Assembly: GCA_039105265.1 (NCBI GenBank)
Contig: JAPFFF010000160.1
Coordinates: 1-36,246 of the forward strand
Source of the DNA: Tritrichomonas musculus
Lineage: Eukaryota; Parabasalia; Tritrichomonadida; Tritrichomonadidae
DNA: 36,246 nt
Direction: 5' to 3'
Under the pieces are notes generated by a model that was given only the letters and a program-made list of their open reading frames with translations, ran no database searches and had not been told where the DNA came from. The translations under genes were made by a program, and so were the position numbers. Below are positions 36,101 to 36,246 of the stretch, in pieces (within the stretch, counting starts at the first letter, position 1; each line of letters opens with the position of its first letter).

Positions 36101-36246
36101 TTATTATTAAACTGCAGTTCTCGCTGCATCTGATGATTCAACTGCAGTTCTCGTTGCATCTGATGATTCAACTGCAGTTCTCGTTGCATCTGATGATTCA
36201 ACTGCAGTTCTCGTTGCATCTTATTATTAAACTGCAGTTCTCGTTG
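33115..36246. repeat. Right-end mosaic copy of block A sequence
   Basis: From about 33,115 to 35,035 the variant order follows 25,165-27,055 (offset 7,950, then 7,980 after a one-unit indel). From 35,040 to about 35,190 it follows about 6,991-7,141 instead. Beyond that it follows sequence like 7,591 onwards (offset 27,599), ending with the CTACAG marker at about 36,051. The switches fall at unit borders. The copy runs off the window. Confidence 0.75.

Larger units (their letters stand above)
1561..36246. repeat. Giant 30-bp tandem satellite array, about 1,150 units, open at right edge
   Basis: Head-to-tail array of one 30-bp unit. On the plus strand the unit reads AACTGCAGTTCTC followed by GTTGAATCTGATGATTC (40% GC, T-richer than A). 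All copies have the same orientation. The phase never changes except at two 1-bp deletions near 6,086 and 20,725. The common variants are few and recurrent: GAA or GCA after GTT; CTCG, CTTG or GTCG before it; GTTTCA; CTGATG, CTGATTATT or CTTATTATTAAAC in the second half; ATT or GTT before CAAC; and CTGCAG, CTGTAG, CTGAAG or CTACAG at the palindrome. Most units carry a PstI site (CTGCAG) and one CpG. No foreign insertion is visible. The array continues past the window, so its full length is unknown. I do not recognise the unit as a named satellite. Confidence 0.98.

Noticed and set aside
1590-36246. Other stop-free frames of the consensus unit: VESDDSTAVL (+) and TAVESSDSTR (-)
   Set aside because: Every CTTATTATTAAAC unit puts a TAA stop in both frames, so neither stays open for long and no start codon occurs in the common unit.
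1561-36246. CRISPR-like array
   Set aside because: The 30-bp repeats abut directly with no spacers, and there are no cas genes; the neighbouring gene is a eukaryotic-type transposase.
1561-36246. Telomeric repeat, rRNA or tRNA genes within the array
   Set aside because: The unit is too long and not G-rich enough for a telomere repeat, and no stretch departs from the 30-bp pattern enough to hold an RNA gene.

Overview
The window holds one partial transposase gene and, from about position 1,561 to its right edge, a single uninterrupted tandem array of a 30-bp unit: about 34.7 kb, roughly 1,150 head-to-tail copies. The transposase is a Mutator-like element (MULE) protein with a DDE core and a SWIM zinc finger. 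Its wording resembles the large MULE families I recall from parabasalids (Trichomonas, Tritrichomonas). An AT-rich, intron-free gene whose stop codon runs straight into an A-rich TAATAAA also fits a trichomonad. No database search was possible, so the organism assignment is an inference; a eukaryote is very likely, a trichomonad probable.

Layout. Positions 2-1453 (+): 3' part of the MULE transposase, open through the left window edge. 1454-1560: short AT-rich spacer. 1561-1650: three diverged units at the array's left border. 1651-36246: homogeneous array, phase-perfect apart from two 1-bp deletions (near 6,086 and 20,725), with no inserted gene, RNA gene or other transposon seen.

The array is not a random mixture of unit variants. 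Read by variant type, it is built of large copied blocks. A block of about 11.2 kb (about 3,870-15,100) recurs at about 18,510-29,680, offset 14,639 bp. Smaller nested blocks have offsets of 12,119, 7,950-7,980, 4,649, 1,200 and 900 bp. Nearly all offsets are whole multiples of 30, or one less when a copied 1-bp deletion lies between. Length differences between copies are whole units. This is the pattern expected of in-register unequal exchange or replication-based segmental amplification, giving a higher-order-repeat satellite.

Because 30 is divisible by 3 and the unit is made largely of two palindromes, long open frames appear on both strands (up to 3,299 codons on the minus strand). I treat them as properties of the satellite, not as annotated genes. 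One point keeps the question open. At two self-complementary sites in the unit, the change giving a stop in the minus-strand frame is rare, while the mirror change is common. The minus frame would encode a Gln/Asn-rich decapeptide repeat (QRELQLNHQM type), interrupted in at least nine places.
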